Shown here piece by piece: positions 54,628-63,538 of a DNA stretch of 64,000 nt. Numbering within the stretch: position 1 is the first letter of the stretch; each line of letters starts with the position of its first letter. The position numbers and the translations under genes are program-made. Origin of the DNA: Eutrophobius brisbanensis (GTDB lineage: Bacteria; Pseudomonadota; Gammaproteobacteria; Eutrophobiales; Eutrophobiaceae); the NCBI GenBank assembly GCA_038131795.1, contig JAYPQE010000003.1:744001-808000 (forward strand). The letters are read 5' to 3'. The notes below the pieces were generated by a model. It searched no databases and had not been told where the DNA came from. It was given only the letters and a program-made list of their open reading frames with translations.

Positions 54628-57288
54628 ATGAGCAATAGTTTTGATTCTAAAACAACACTGGAAGTTAACGGCAAAGAATATCAATATTATTCTATCGCTA
54701 AACTGAGCAATATTGGTGATGTTTCAGGGCTTCCCTTCTCCCTGAAAATACTGCTTGAGAATCTGCTCCGACATGAGGATGGTGAGAATATTACGAATGA
54801 AGATATTCAGGCCATGGCCAACTGGGACCCTTCAGCAACCCCTGATACCGAAATTGCTTTTACTCCAGCACGCGTACTTATGCAGGATTTTACCGGAGTT
54901 CCAGCAATTGTAGATCTGGCCGCCATGCGTGATGCCATGAAAAATCTCGGCGGCGATCCCAACAAAATTAATCCACTATCACCTGCCGAACTGGTGATAG
55001 ACCACTCTGTACAGGTCGACGTATATGGCAGTGAAGATGCCCTGGAAAAGAATGCCACGAAGGAATACGAACGTAACGAGGAAAGATACGAGTTCCTACG
55101 TTGGGGACAAACTGCTTTTTCAAACTTCAAAGTCGTCCCACCGGAAACCGGCATCGTCCATCAGGTAAACCTCGAATACCTGGCACGGACAGTATTCACA
55201 CGGGAATTAAATGGGGAAGTGATTGCATACCCGGACACACTGGTAGGCACCGACTCTCATACCACGATGATAAACGGCCTGGGAGTACTGGGCTGGGGTG
55301 TGGGAGGCATTGAGGCTGAAGCTGCAATGCTCGGGCAACCAATTACCATGCTCATCCCACAGGTTGTTGGATTTAAACTGACGGGAACCATCAATGAAGG
55401 TGTTACTGCAACTGATCTGGTATTAACTGTGGTAGAAATGCTAAGGCAAAAAGGTGTTGTTGGAAAATTTGTTGAATTTTTTGGCGAAGGCCTATCTCAG
55501 CTACCCCTTGCTGACCGCGCAACAATCGCCAACATGGCACCTGAATATGGTGCCACCTGCGGTATCTTTCCTATAGATTCTGAAACCATAAATTATCTCA
55601 GGCTGACAGGTCGCGACGAAGACCAGTTACAGGTTGTTGAGGCTTATGCCCGTGCACAAGGCATGTGGCTGGAGGACAAAACTGACAACACAAGATATAC
55701 TGATGTAATTGAATTAGACATGTCTACGGTAGTCCCGAGTATATCCGGCCCTAAACGACCACAAGACAGGATAGAATTACCTGTTGCAAAACAGACTGTT
55801 CATAAACATTTGCAGGACATGAAAGATACAAGCTCAGCGACATCTGCACATGTAAAACTGGATAATAATATAGAATTTGATTTATCAGATGGTGACATCG
55901 TCATTGCTGCAATTACCTCTTGCACAAACACTTCCAATCCCGCCGTCATGTTGGGCGCAGGCCTGGTTGCCAGAAATGCAGTTGCTAAAGGCTTAAAAGC
56001 AAAACCCTGGGTTAAAACCAGTCTGGGACCTGGTTCACTCGTGGTAAAAAATTATCTGGAAAAAGCCGGGCTCATTGATGATCTGAATTCACTAGGTTTT
56101 AATATAGTGGGATATGGTTGTACCACCTGCATAGGAAATTCAGGGCCACTTAAAGACCCCATTAGCCAGGCCATAAAAGACTCTAACCTGGTTGCCTGCT
56201 CCGTACTCTCAGGTAACAGAAATTTTGAGGGCCGAGTTCACGCAGATGTTAAAATGAATTTTCTAGCGTCACCTCCGCTGGTTGTAGCGTATGCAATCGC
56301 AGGTACAATGAATATTGACCTGACAACAGACCCGATTGGTTCAGACAACGATGGCAATGATGTTTATCTCAAGGAGATTTGGCCATCCCAGCAGGAGATT
56401 GCAGATATTATTGCCAACTCTATTGATTCAAACATGTTTCAAAGCAGTTATGAAAATGTGTTTACGGGTGACGCACGCTGGTCTGGTATCACTGTTCCAG
56501 ACTCAAATCTTTATATCTGGAACTCTAATTCCACATATATACAAAACCCTCCCTATTTTGAAGGCATGTCTAAACAGGCAGAACCTCCGAAACCAGTGGA
56601 AAATGCAAGAGTATTGGCACTACTTGGTGACAGTATAACTACTGACCACATATCACCTGCCGGTTCCATTAAAGCTGATAGTCCAGCAGGTAAATATTTG
56701 ATTGAGAATGGCGTGGAACCTGTAGATTTCAATTCTTATGGTTCCAGACGTGGAAATCATGAGATCATGATGAGGGGCACATTTGCCAACATCAGGTTAA
56801 AAAATATTATGGCTGATGGCAAAGAAGGCGGTTGGACAAAATATCAGCCTGATAACGAATTAATGACTATTTATGATGCTTCCATGAAGTACCAGAGTAA
56901 CTCCATCCCACTGGTTGTCATCGCGGGTAAAGAATACGGTACTGGTTCATCTCGAGACTGGGCTGCTAAAGGCACAAACCTGCTTGGCATAAGGGCCGTA
57001 ATTGCAGAGAGTTTTGAGCGTATTCATCGCTCAAACCTGGTCGGCATGGGCGTACTTCCACTGACATTCATGCCTGGTAAAAGTGCTGAAAATTTTGGAA
57101 TTGACGGCTCTGAAGTTATTACGATAAATAATATTACTCCTGGCGATAAGCAAACTACTATCAGAGCAGTGAAAAGTAATGGCAGTGAAATAAAATTTGA
57201 TGTGATCGTCAGAGTCGATACACCAAAGGAATGGGAATACTACAATAATGGTGGGATTTTACATTACGTATTACGTCAACTCAGCTGA
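54628..57288 (+). CDS. acnA: Aconitate hydratase A
   Basis: 886 residues; isomerises citrate to isocitrate in the citric acid cycle. Cluster ligands are in ITSCTNTSNPAVM and GYGCTTCIGNSGPL, the swivel domain shows GDSITTDHISPAG and GTGSSRDWAAKGT, and SYGSRRGNHEIMMRGTFANIR (in parts) is the family marker. The ATG at 54628 is chosen over an in-frame GTG at 54619, which lies inside the ribosome site (GGAG at 54616-54619, 8 bases before the ATG). A CATAAT -10-like box lies upstream. Confidence 0.97.
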   Translation: MSNSFDSKTTLEVNGKEYQYYSIAKLSNIGDVSGLPFSLKILLENLLRHEDGENITNEDIQAMANWDPSATPDTEIAFTPARVLMQDFTGVPAIVDLAAMRDAMKNLGGDPNKINPLSPAELVIDHSVQVDVYGSEDALEKNATKEYERNEERYEFLRWGQTAFSNFKVVPPETGIVHQVNLEYLARTVFTRELNGEVIAYPDTLVGTDSHTTMINGLGVLGWGVGGIEAEAAMLGQPITMLIPQVVGFKLTGTINEGVTATDLVLTVVEMLRQKGVVGKFVEFFGEGLSQLPLADRATIANMAPEYGATCGIFPIDSETINYLRLTGRDEDQLQVVEAYARAQGMWLEDKTDNTRYTDVIELDMSTVVPSISGPKRPQDRIELPVAKQTVHKHLQDMKDTSSATSAHVKLDNNIEFDLSDGDIVIAAITSCTNTSNPAVMLGAGLVARNAVAKGLKAKPWVKTSLGPGSLVVKNYLEKAGLIDDLNSLGFNIVGYGCTTCIGNSGPLKDPISQAIKDSNLVACSVLSGNRNFEGRVHADVKMNFLASPPLVVAYAIAGTMNIDLTTDPIGSDNDGNDVYLKEIWPSQQEIADIIANSIDSNMFQSSYENVFTGDARWSGITVPDSNLYIWNSNSTYIQNPPYFEGMSKQAEPPKPVENARVLALLGDSITTDHISPAGSIKADSPAGKYLIENGVEPVDFNSYGSRRGNHEIMMRGTFANIRLKNIMADGKEGGWTKYQPDNELMTIYDASMKYQSNSIPLVVIAGKEYGTGSSRDWAAKGTNLLGIRAVIAESFERIHRSNLVGMGVLPLTFMPGKSAENFGIDGSEVITINNITPGDKQTTIRAVKSNGSEIKFDVIVRVDTPKEWEYYNNGGILHYVLRQLS

Positions 57289-57305
57289 TTAAAATCCGAA
57301 TAATA

Positions 57306-57785
57306 TCAATGTAAATTCTGACCGATGGTGGCATCATTATTCAGATTCCATCCGGATTGACTGCAACCTTGCATTACCAGGTTATAGAACATAAACAGCA
57401 GAGTTTTGTTAAGATTGAGATTAATGCCTTTACCATTTTCCGGTAGTATTTCCAGCATCAAAACACCCTCTTCTGATGTCTTACAATTAATTTTTGCAGC
57501 CAGAAAACCAGACTCTCCTAGTGGATAAGCAGTGGTCTTTTCAGCTTCATAGGGTTTCTCCATTGCTCCTTGTTTAAACATTTTTTTTGTTTCCGATGTT
57601 GAAGCCAGTGTCTGTACTCCCCCATGCTTATCTATTTCTTTATTCAATAATTCTAGCAATAATCCGCTAAAACGACGTGTTAACCATACCCTGTATTCAT
57701 CACCTGCCTTGGTGCTCATTCTGAGCATTAACCGATCCTCAACGGGTATATAATTTACATTCAGTTGATGTAACTGATCTGACAT
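57306..57785 (-). CDS. Hypothetical protein
   Basis: 159 residues with no signal peptide or transmembrane helix. It opens LHQLNVNYIPVEDRLMLRMSTK and has EYRVWLTRRFSGLLLELL, so the N-terminal half could be a small beta domain followed by a helix; the second half is mixed, with a hydrophobic TLLFMFYNLV. I recall similar uncharacterised proteins in proteobacteria but no named family. It begins 47 bases after the end of the broken CheY-like gene on the same strand and ends 17 bases from the acnA stop. Confidence 0.7.
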   Translation of the reverse strand: MSDQLHQLNVNYIPVEDRLMLRMSTKAGDEYRVWLTRRFSGLLLELLNKEIDKHGGVQTLASTSETKKMFKQGAMEKPYEAEKTTAYPLGESGFLAAKINCKTSEEGVLMLEILPENGKGINLNLNKTLLFMFYNLVMQGCSQSGWNLNNDATIGQNLH

Positions 57786-57832
57786 GAGTAAATAGAACTA
57801 TTAGTTTGAACGTTGAATTATTTTCAGTTGTA

Positions 57833-58198
57833 TTACTCTGAAAAATTTAATAATTGGTACACTTTTGATTCCAAATCACTCATTTCCATGGTTTTTATAA
57901 TATATGCATCTATGCCCAGTCCCATTGCCCTTTCTCTATCTGTTTCTGAATCTGAGGCTGTCAGCACGACTATGTGATTTTTATATCCATTTTGCCGGAT
58001 AGCCTCAATAGCTGAAAAACCATCCATATCTGGCATATTGAGATCCATAATGACAAGGTCGGGAGGTGTTTGTTGACAGTAGGTAACGGTTGCTTGTCAA
58101 TTATCAGCCTTATCCAGTTTACAACCGAATTTTGATAAGATTAACTCTACCAGTTCGATTATATCTTCATTATCATCTGTCAATAATACTGTTTTCAT
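57833..58198 (-). pseudogene. CheY-like response regulator, interrupted by an in-frame TGA
   Basis: A single receiver domain of about 121 residues starting at ATG 58198 (MKTVLLTDDNEDIIELVELI). Codon 34 is TGA (58097-58099) where relatives have Gly in a NGQxA context, and the same frame continues through PPDLVIMDLNMPDMDGFSAIEAIR (D52 acceptor), VVLTASDS and YIIKTMEMSD to the end at 57833. The first 33 residues alone are not a domain, and internal ATG starts would lack the acidic pocket. Confidence 0.8.
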
Positions 58199-58274
58199 AA
58201 TCACTCCTGATACATTTTATATATGCATGGTAGTAGTTAAGAAATGTACTGTAAACCTATTATCTGCATAATTC

Positions 58275-59228
58275 TCAAAAATGCTTATAACCATTTCGTG
58301 CTATTTCGATGAACTCGCCATCTTTATCCTGCCATATCAGGTCTTGATTACTTATAACCTTACCGATTTTAGTTAGTTTAACTGGAGTATTTTCTGCCAT
58401 AAGCCTTAAGTCATCTTTATGACATTCCGGGGAGGTGAAGCACAATTCATAATCATCACCAACATTAATCGCCAGATTTATAGCCTGTTCAGTTGTCATT
58501 TCACTAAGTTCCTCGTACATAGGTATCTTAAATATATCAATTATTGCCCCTACTTTACTGGCCGATAAGATATGAGAAAGATCAGCTTGTAAACCATCAG
58601 AAATATCGATACATGCCGTCGAAAAATTCCTCAACGCCAAGCCAATATCTAATCTTGGTTCAGGTCTATTTAGTCTATTCAGACATGCTTCATCAATTAC
58701 GTCATATCCCTGATTTTTGGCATACAGAGCAAATGCAGACATACCCAAGGTTCCAGTTACATATATATCGTCACCTGCCTTTGCTCCAGATCGCATTAAC
58801 GCCTGTCCATCAGGTACAAGTCCCATAATTTGTACACAAATTGAAACCGGCCCCCTGGTCACATCTCCACCAATCAAATCGAGTGAATATTTTTCTGCCA
58901 TACAAAAAAATCCACTGGACAGGGCATCCAGCCAATCTGCATCATTTTTTTCAAGGGTAATAGACATTGTGACATATAATGGTCTGGCACCCATTGCTGC
59001 CATATCGCTTATATTCACTGCCAGTGCTTTATAGCCTATATCGTAAGGATCTGCAGACTCAGTAAAATGCGTACCAGACACCAGTGTGTCTGCAGATATT
59101 ACAAGCTGAAAACCATCTGGGACTTTCAGGATGGCAGCATCATCACCAATACCAGTTATGACCGAGGGATTCTTATGATGCGGTTTGGTGAAATACCGTT
59201 TGATTATATCGAATTCTGATAATGACAT
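58275..59228 (-). CDS. thiL: Thiamine-monophosphate kinase
   Basis: 317 residues. Phosphorylates thiamine phosphate to thiamine diphosphate. Seen: the start SEFDIIKRYF, GIGDDAAIL, VNISDMAAMGARP, DLIGGDVTRGP and CIDISDGLQADLSH, all ThiL motifs of the PurM-like fold. It ends the rib-nus-thi block, 2 bases after nusB. Confidence 0.97.
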   Translation of the reverse strand: MSLSEFDIIKRYFTKPHHKNPSVITGIGDDAAILKVPDGFQLVISADTLVSGTHFTESADPYDIGYKALAVNISDMAAMGARPLYVTMSITLEKNDADWLDALSSGFFCMAEKYSLDLIGGDVTRGPVSICVQIMGLVPDGQALMRSGAKAGDDIYVTGTLGMSAFALYAKNQGYDVIDEACLNRLNRPEPRLDIGLALRNFSTACIDISDGLQADLSHILSASKVGAIIDIFKIPMYEELSEMTTEQAINLAINVGDDYELCFTSPECHKDDLRLMAENTPVKLTKIGKVISNQDLIWQDKDGEFIEIARNGYKHF

Positions 59229-59230
59229 AA

Positions 59231-59677
59231 TCAGTTTTCTACTTTCTTTTCAACCCTGTTATTTTTACATATTTTATCCATTACCCCATTAACAAATTTA
59301 TACGAATCTTCCGCACCAAACAACTTGGCCAGTTCGACTGATTCGTTAATAATGACATTACTGGGTATATCAGGTAAGAAAATCATTTCATATGCCCCTA
59401 AGTGCAGGACTGCACTTTCAACGGGATCCAGTTCTGCTTCAGATCGTGATATGACCGGCCTTAGGATATCATTAATCTTATCAGACTCATTTATCATGCC
59501 AGTAAGGACTGTTTCGAAATAAACCAGATCTGCCTTTTTTAATTCAGTCCTGTCTTTTTTGAATTCTTCTATTAATTCAGCAGCCGGTTGTTTATTCAGT
59601 AACCATTGATAATACGCCTGAACAATATTCCTTCGAGATTTTATTCGTGCTTTTTTAGAATAATTCAGGCCTGTCAT
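59231..59677 (-). CDS. nusB: Transcription antitermination factor NusB
   Basis: 148 residues, all-helical, binding boxA RNA with NusE. Typical segments: SRRNIVQAYYQWLL (standing for the usual AR..ALQALY), DPVESAVLHLGAYEMIF and PSNVIINESVELAKLFGAEDSYKFVNGVMDKI (in parts). Starts 10 bases after ribH ends. Confidence 0.96.
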   Translation of the reverse strand: MTGLNYSKKARIKSRRNIVQAYYQWLLNKQPAAELIEEFKKDRTELKKADLVYFETVLTGMINESDKINDILRPVISRSEAELDPVESAVLHLGAYEMIFLPDIPSNVIINESVELAKLFGAEDSYKFVNGVMDKICKNNRVEKKVEN

Positions 59678-59687
59678 AGTGTTCTGT

Positions 59688-60128
59688 TTATACAGATTTC
59701 AGAACCTCGACCATTTGCAGGGCCGTCGATGCTGCTTCTGCTCCTTTATTACTTTCTTCATCACCGGATCGATCCATGGCCTGCTCTATAGTATCCACTG
59801 TTAAAACACCAAATATGACAGGTGTTACGTGTTCTGTACCCAAACGTGCGATTTCTGCACTACAACTGTTCACTATCACATCAAAATGTGGCGTTTCTCC
59901 TCTGATAACTGCACCTAGTGTGATGACAGCATTAGGTTTTTTATCCACTAATATTTTCTTAACCATCACTGGTATTTCAAATGCACCTGGCACATCAAAC
60001 CAGAGAATATTATCCTTATTTATGCCTTCATTAATAAGGACGTCCAAACATCCAGTCTTGAGTCTGTTGACTATGCTTTGATTGTACTGGCTGGAAACAA
60101 TAGCAATATTTAAATTATTAGTGGTCAT
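59688..60128 (-). CDS. ribH: 6,7-dimethyl-8-ribityllumazine synthase
   Basis: 146 residues. Condenses dihydroxybutanone phosphate with the ribityl pyrimidine. Seen: IAIVSSQYNQSIVNRL, FDVPGAFEIPVMVKK and the signature GAVIRGETPHFDVI. The usual name in E. coli is ribE or ribH. Lies 15 bases after the ribBA gene. Confidence 0.97.
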   Translation of the reverse strand: MTTNNLNIAIVSSQYNQSIVNRLKTGCLDVLINEGINKDNILWFDVPGAFEIPVMVKKILVDKKPNAVITLGAVIRGETPHFDVIVNSCSAEIARLGTEHVTPVIFGVLTVDTIEQAMDRSGDEESNKGAEAASTALQMVEVLKSV

Positions 60129-60143
60129 ATTTCAATAACACGA

Positions 60144-61247
60144 TTAATCAGTCATATAGTCAACAATTTCCAGGCCAAAACCTGATATTGCATGATACCG
60201 TTTGGGCGAACTCATCACTATCATTTTCTGTACCCCCATATCCGATAGTATTTGAGAACCTAGGCCAATAGTCCTGAAGTCTTTTTCATTATTTTTTCTT
60301 TTGGTTTTTAATTCATCTGAGCTCGTGATATTTGCAAGCTGATCCAGAATTGCATCGGGTTCTAATTGATTAGATAGAATGACTACAATACCGCATTTTT
60401 CATTTGAAATTTTTTTTAGCACGTTTCTGATAGGCCAGCTACTATGGTTTGGGCTCCCGGTTAAATCAAATATGGGATTGGTAATATGCACTCTAACTGG
60501 AATTGGTGCATCTGCATCAATATCTCCCTTTAACAGTGCATAATGTAAATCTTTCTTTAGCTGATCTTTATATGTAAATAATCTGAATGTCCCAAACTCC
60601 GTATTAAAATCTGCTTCTGTTAATCGTTCTATTGTCCGCTCATGTTCAGTACGATAACGAATAAGGTCAGCAATCGTACCAATTTTAATGCCATATTTAA
60701 CTGCCAGTTTTTCCAGATCAGGACGTCTGGCCATGGTACCGTCATCATTCAGTATCTCAACTATAACTGCACTGGAGCTGAAACCTGCCAGCCTCGCCAG
60801 ATCACAACCTGCTTCGGTATGTCCTGCACGAGACAATACACCTCCGGAATGGGCCATTAATGGAAACACATGTCCAGGCTGAACAAGATCTGATGGCCTT
60901 GCGTTATTATTTACGGCCGTTTTAATAGTATGGGCACGATCGGCTGCGGAAATACCCGTTGTAACACCTTCTGCAGCCTCTATAGAAACTGTGAAGTTAG
61001 TGACTATGTCAGATTGAGTGTTCCTTGCCATTAGTGGCAGGTTAAGGCGACGACAATGGTCACGACTCAATGGCAGGCAAATCAACCCTCTGCCATAGGT
61101 TGCCATAAAATTGATATCTTCGGCACGCACACAGTCTGCAGCAAGGACAAAATCACCTTCGTTCTCCCTGTCTTCATCATCCATTAGAATGACCATACGG
61201 CCATTTTTAATCTCTTCAATTAATTCTTCTGTTGTATTTAGTTCCAT
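60144..61247 (-). CDS. ribBA: 3,4-dihydroxy-2-butanone 4-phosphate synthase with degenerate GTP cyclohydrolase II domain
   Basis: 367 residues from ATG 61247 (a TTG at 61256 is also in frame). Residues ~1-205 are RibB: MDDEDRENEGDF with the Mg-binding acids and SRAGHTEAGCDLARLAG. Residues ~210-360 align with GTP cyclohydrolase II (TIGLGSQIL at the place of the RTxGxGAQIL motif), but the three zinc Cys of the usual CLTGD..SxxCDCxxQ region are absent, so the second activity is probably lost. This RibB-plus-inactive-GCHII form occurs elsewhere in gammaproteobacteria, with a separate ribA. Confidence 0.92.
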   Translation of the reverse strand: MELNTTEELIEEIKNGRMVILMDDEDRENEGDFVLAADCVRAEDINFMATYGRGLICLPLSRDHCRRLNLPLMARNTQSDIVTNFTVSIEAAEGVTTGISAADRAHTIKTAVNNNARPSDLVQPGHVFPLMAHSGGVLSRAGHTEAGCDLARLAGFSSSAVIVEILNDDGTMARRPDLEKLAVKYGIKIGTIADLIRYRTEHERTIERLTEADFNTEFGTFRLFTYKDQLKKDLHYALLKGDIDADAPIPVRVHITNPIFDLTGSPNHSSWPIRNVLKKISNEKCGIVVILSNQLEPDAILDQLANITSSDELKTKRKNNEKDFRTIGLGSQILSDMGVQKMIVMSSPKRYHAISGFGLEIVDYMTD

Positions 61248-61304
61248 ATAGATCAACTGGTTGATAATAAATCACGGCATTATATGCGTGATATCTGAAT
61301 GTAT

Positions 61305-61901
61305 CTACTGTCGGTATTGCAGCAGACGCTCAAGGTATCGGGATATTATATCGACCTCGATATTGACAAGACGACCCGCCGTGTATTCTGAAAATATAGT
61401 GTTTTGCAGGGTATGCGGAATGATATTGACACTGAAAATATTGTCATTAACCGAATTGACTGTAAGGCTGACACCATCAATACAAACTGAACCTTTTGGG
61501 CAAATAAATTTGCTATAACTTTCTGGCATTTCAAATTCGTAGCAAACGGATCGCCCTTCTTCTTTAAAGGAAAGCAAGCTTGCGACAACGTCTATGTGGC
61601 CTGAGACGATATGCCCATCCAACCTGTCTGACACTTGCATGGCCAATTCTATATTCACACCCGAATTAATTTTCAGGTCAGTAAAAGTGGTGCAGGACAA
61701 TGTTTCTTTTGATATATCAAAACTGAGTATTTGGCCAGACATTTCAATCACTGTCACACAAACGCCGTTAATACAAACACTGTCACCCATTACAACATCA
61801 GAAACATCAAACCCCTGCAGATCAATGGCAATACGCATGTCCTCGCCTGTATTTTCAATTGAACTGATCCGACCTATAGTTTGAACAATACCTGTAAACA
61901 T
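61305..61901 (-). CDS. ribE: Riboflavin synthase alpha chain
   Basis: 198 residues. Two similar lumazine-binding barrels: MFTGIVQTIGRI and SVCINGVCVTV in the first, GHIVSGHIDVVASL and SVCIDGVSLTVNSV in the second. Dismutates lumazine into riboflavin. In E. coli this is ribC/ribE. Placed 3 bases after ribD. Confidence 0.97.
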   Translation of the reverse strand: MFTGIVQTIGRISSIENTGEDMRIAIDLQGFDVSDVVMGDSVCINGVCVTVIEMSGQILSFDISKETLSCTTFTDLKINSGVNIELAMQVSDRLDGHIVSGHIDVVASLLSFKEEGRSVCYEFEMPESYSKFICPKGSVCIDGVSLTVNSVNDNIFSVNIIPHTLQNTIFSEYTAGRLVNIEVDIISRYLERLLQYRQ

Positions 61902-61904
61902 TTC

Positions 61905-63014
61905 TTATATACCTTCCACTTTCTTTTCCACCTGATACTGGAGACGCAAATCCTGCCCAATCTGTCTTGAATCTTTCAAAACCAGAGAAATTTTATTTCC
62001 CATCTCCATAACATCTTTTATTTGCACCATTGGCATTGCATTACTGCCAAAGAATACCGGGGCCTGATAGATAATAAATTCATCTATAAGATTTTCATCA
62101 AGCATGGCACCAGCAAGTTTTGCGCCAGACTCGATTAAGACACTATTCACCTGATAATCTCTTGCCAGAGACTGCATAGACGACAATAAATATTTATTAT
62201 TATTTTCTATAACAACCACATCAACTTCCATTTCTTTGAGCATATTGATCTTCTCATCGTTCTTAGCTGTGGTGTAGATTATAATCTTGCCCGGTTGTTT
62301 GAATAATTCTGCACCAAGAGGTATAGAAAGTGTCTCATCAATGATAACCCTGAATGGCAACCTGCCCTGCAAGTCCAAGTCCCTGACAGTGAGCCTGGGA
62401 TCATCCGCTATAACTGTACCAATTCCAGACATAATGGCACCTGATTCCGCCCTCAAATACTGTACATCTGCCCTTGCCTCAGGGCCTGTGATCCATTTGC
62501 TTTCGCCGGTCTTAAGTGCAGTTTTCCCATCAGCACTGACTGCCATCTTGCAACGAATATGAGGAACACCGTATTTTTGTCGCTTGATGTAGCCAATATT
62601 AATTGCCTCTGCCTGCTTATCCAGTAAGCCGGTATATGTCTTGATCCCATTTTTTGCCAAACATTCCAGGCCTTTTCCATTCACCAGGGGGTTGGGGTCT
62701 ACCATGGATGCGATGACACTCTTGATACCTGCAGACAGAAGCCCGGTAGTACATGGGGGTGTTTTACCTGTATGGACACAGGGCTCGAGGGTTACATAAC
62801 ACGTTGCGCCTTTTGCCTTATCACCTGCCTGCTTAATGGCGTTTATTTCGGCATGCTCTTTGCCAGTCTGTATATGACTTCCTTCACCAAGAATAACATT
62901 GTCTCTGACCAGGACACAGCCCACACGAGGGTTAGGATGACTGGTATACAATCCCTGCCTGGCTAGCTCCATGGCCCTGGCCATGAATTTATAATCATCT
63001 ACTGTCCAGTTCAA
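61905..63014 (-). CDS. ribD: Bifunctional riboflavin deaminase/reductase RibD
   Basis: 369 residues. N-terminal deaminase: zinc ligands H54, C79 and C88 in HAE, LEPCVHTGKTPPC, catalytic E56. The C-terminal reductase runs from about residue 150 (RCKMAVSADGKTAL, ADDPRLTVRD, VLIESGAKLAGAML). Overlaps the nrdR stop by 4 bases. Confidence 0.97.
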   Translation of the reverse strand: MNWTVDDYKFMARAMELARQGLYTSHPNPRVGCVLVRDNVILGEGSHIQTGKEHAEINAIKQAGDKAKGATCYVTLEPCVHTGKTPPCTTGLLSAGIKSVIASMVDPNPLVNGKGLECLAKNGIKTYTGLLDKQAEAINIGYIKRQKYGVPHIRCKMAVSADGKTALKTGESKWITGPEARADVQYLRAESGAIMSGIGTVIADDPRLTVRDLDLQGRLPFRVIIDETLSIPLGAELFKQPGKIIIYTTAKNDEKINMLKEMEVDVVVIENNNKYLLSSMQSLARDYQVNSVLIESGAKLAGAMLDENLIDEFIIYQAPVFFGSNAMPMVQIKDVMEMGNKISLVLKDSRQIGQDLRLQYQVEKKVEGI

Positions 63015-63523
63015 TTTTCGTCACTGTCATTACTAAGTAGATTCAACTGGTTTTCCCTGATCTCAGGAGGCAAATCATTCTCCAGCTTTTGAATCTCTTC
63101 TAAAAAGGCCCGCACATCCTCGAAGCTACGGTATACTGAGGCAAACCTGACATAGGCTACCTGGTCTATCTTCCGCAGTTCTTCCATTGCCCATTCACCC
63201 ACTTTTCTGGATTTAACCTCTCTTGCTCCCAGTGCTCTGAGCTTATGGGATACATGGGTTATGGCTATTTCCACCATTTCCATGGGGACAGGACGTTTTT
63301 CAAGCGCACGCAAAAAGCTGGAACGTAATTTATCTTCTATAAATTTCTGCCTTCTTCCATCAGATTTTATAATCCGTGGATAATTTAACTCGGCTGCTTC
63401 ATAGGTAGTAAATCGTTCCTGGCAATCCAGGCACTCACGGCGCCTGCGAATCTTATCGCCTTCACCAACAAGACGGGAATCTATTACCTTGGTGTCTTCT
63501 GCTGAACAAAATGGACAATACAT
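63011..63523 (-). CDS. nrdR: Transcriptional repressor NrdR
   Basis: 170 residues. N-terminal zinc ribbon (C3, C6, C31, C34) and ATP-cone domain (PRIIKSDGRRQKF, then VKSRKVGEWAMEEL). Represses ribonucleotide reductase genes by binding NrdR boxes when (d)ATP is bound. A stretch of acidic residues ends the protein. Confidence 0.97.
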   Translation of the reverse strand: MYCPFCSAEDTKVIDSRLVGEGDKIRRRRECLDCQERFTTYEAAELNYPRIIKSDGRRQKFIEDKLRSSFLRALEKRPVPMEMVEIAITHVSHKLRALGAREVKSRKVGEWAMEELRKIDQVAYVRFASVYRSFEDVRAFLEEIQKLENDLPPEIRENQLNLLSNDSDEN

Positions 63524-63538
63524 AAGTAAATAACCAAC

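Noticed and set aside
58097..58099. Selenocysteine at the TGA of the CheY-like gene
   Set aside because: The site matches a Gly position of the receiver fold and I saw no hairpin of SECIS type right after it; a single-base change from GGA explains it.
61902..63020. FMN riboswitch before the riboflavin genes
   Set aside because: The rib genes are tightly spaced inside one block (gaps of a few bases), leaving no room for an RFN element; none was seen upstream of ribE or ribD.
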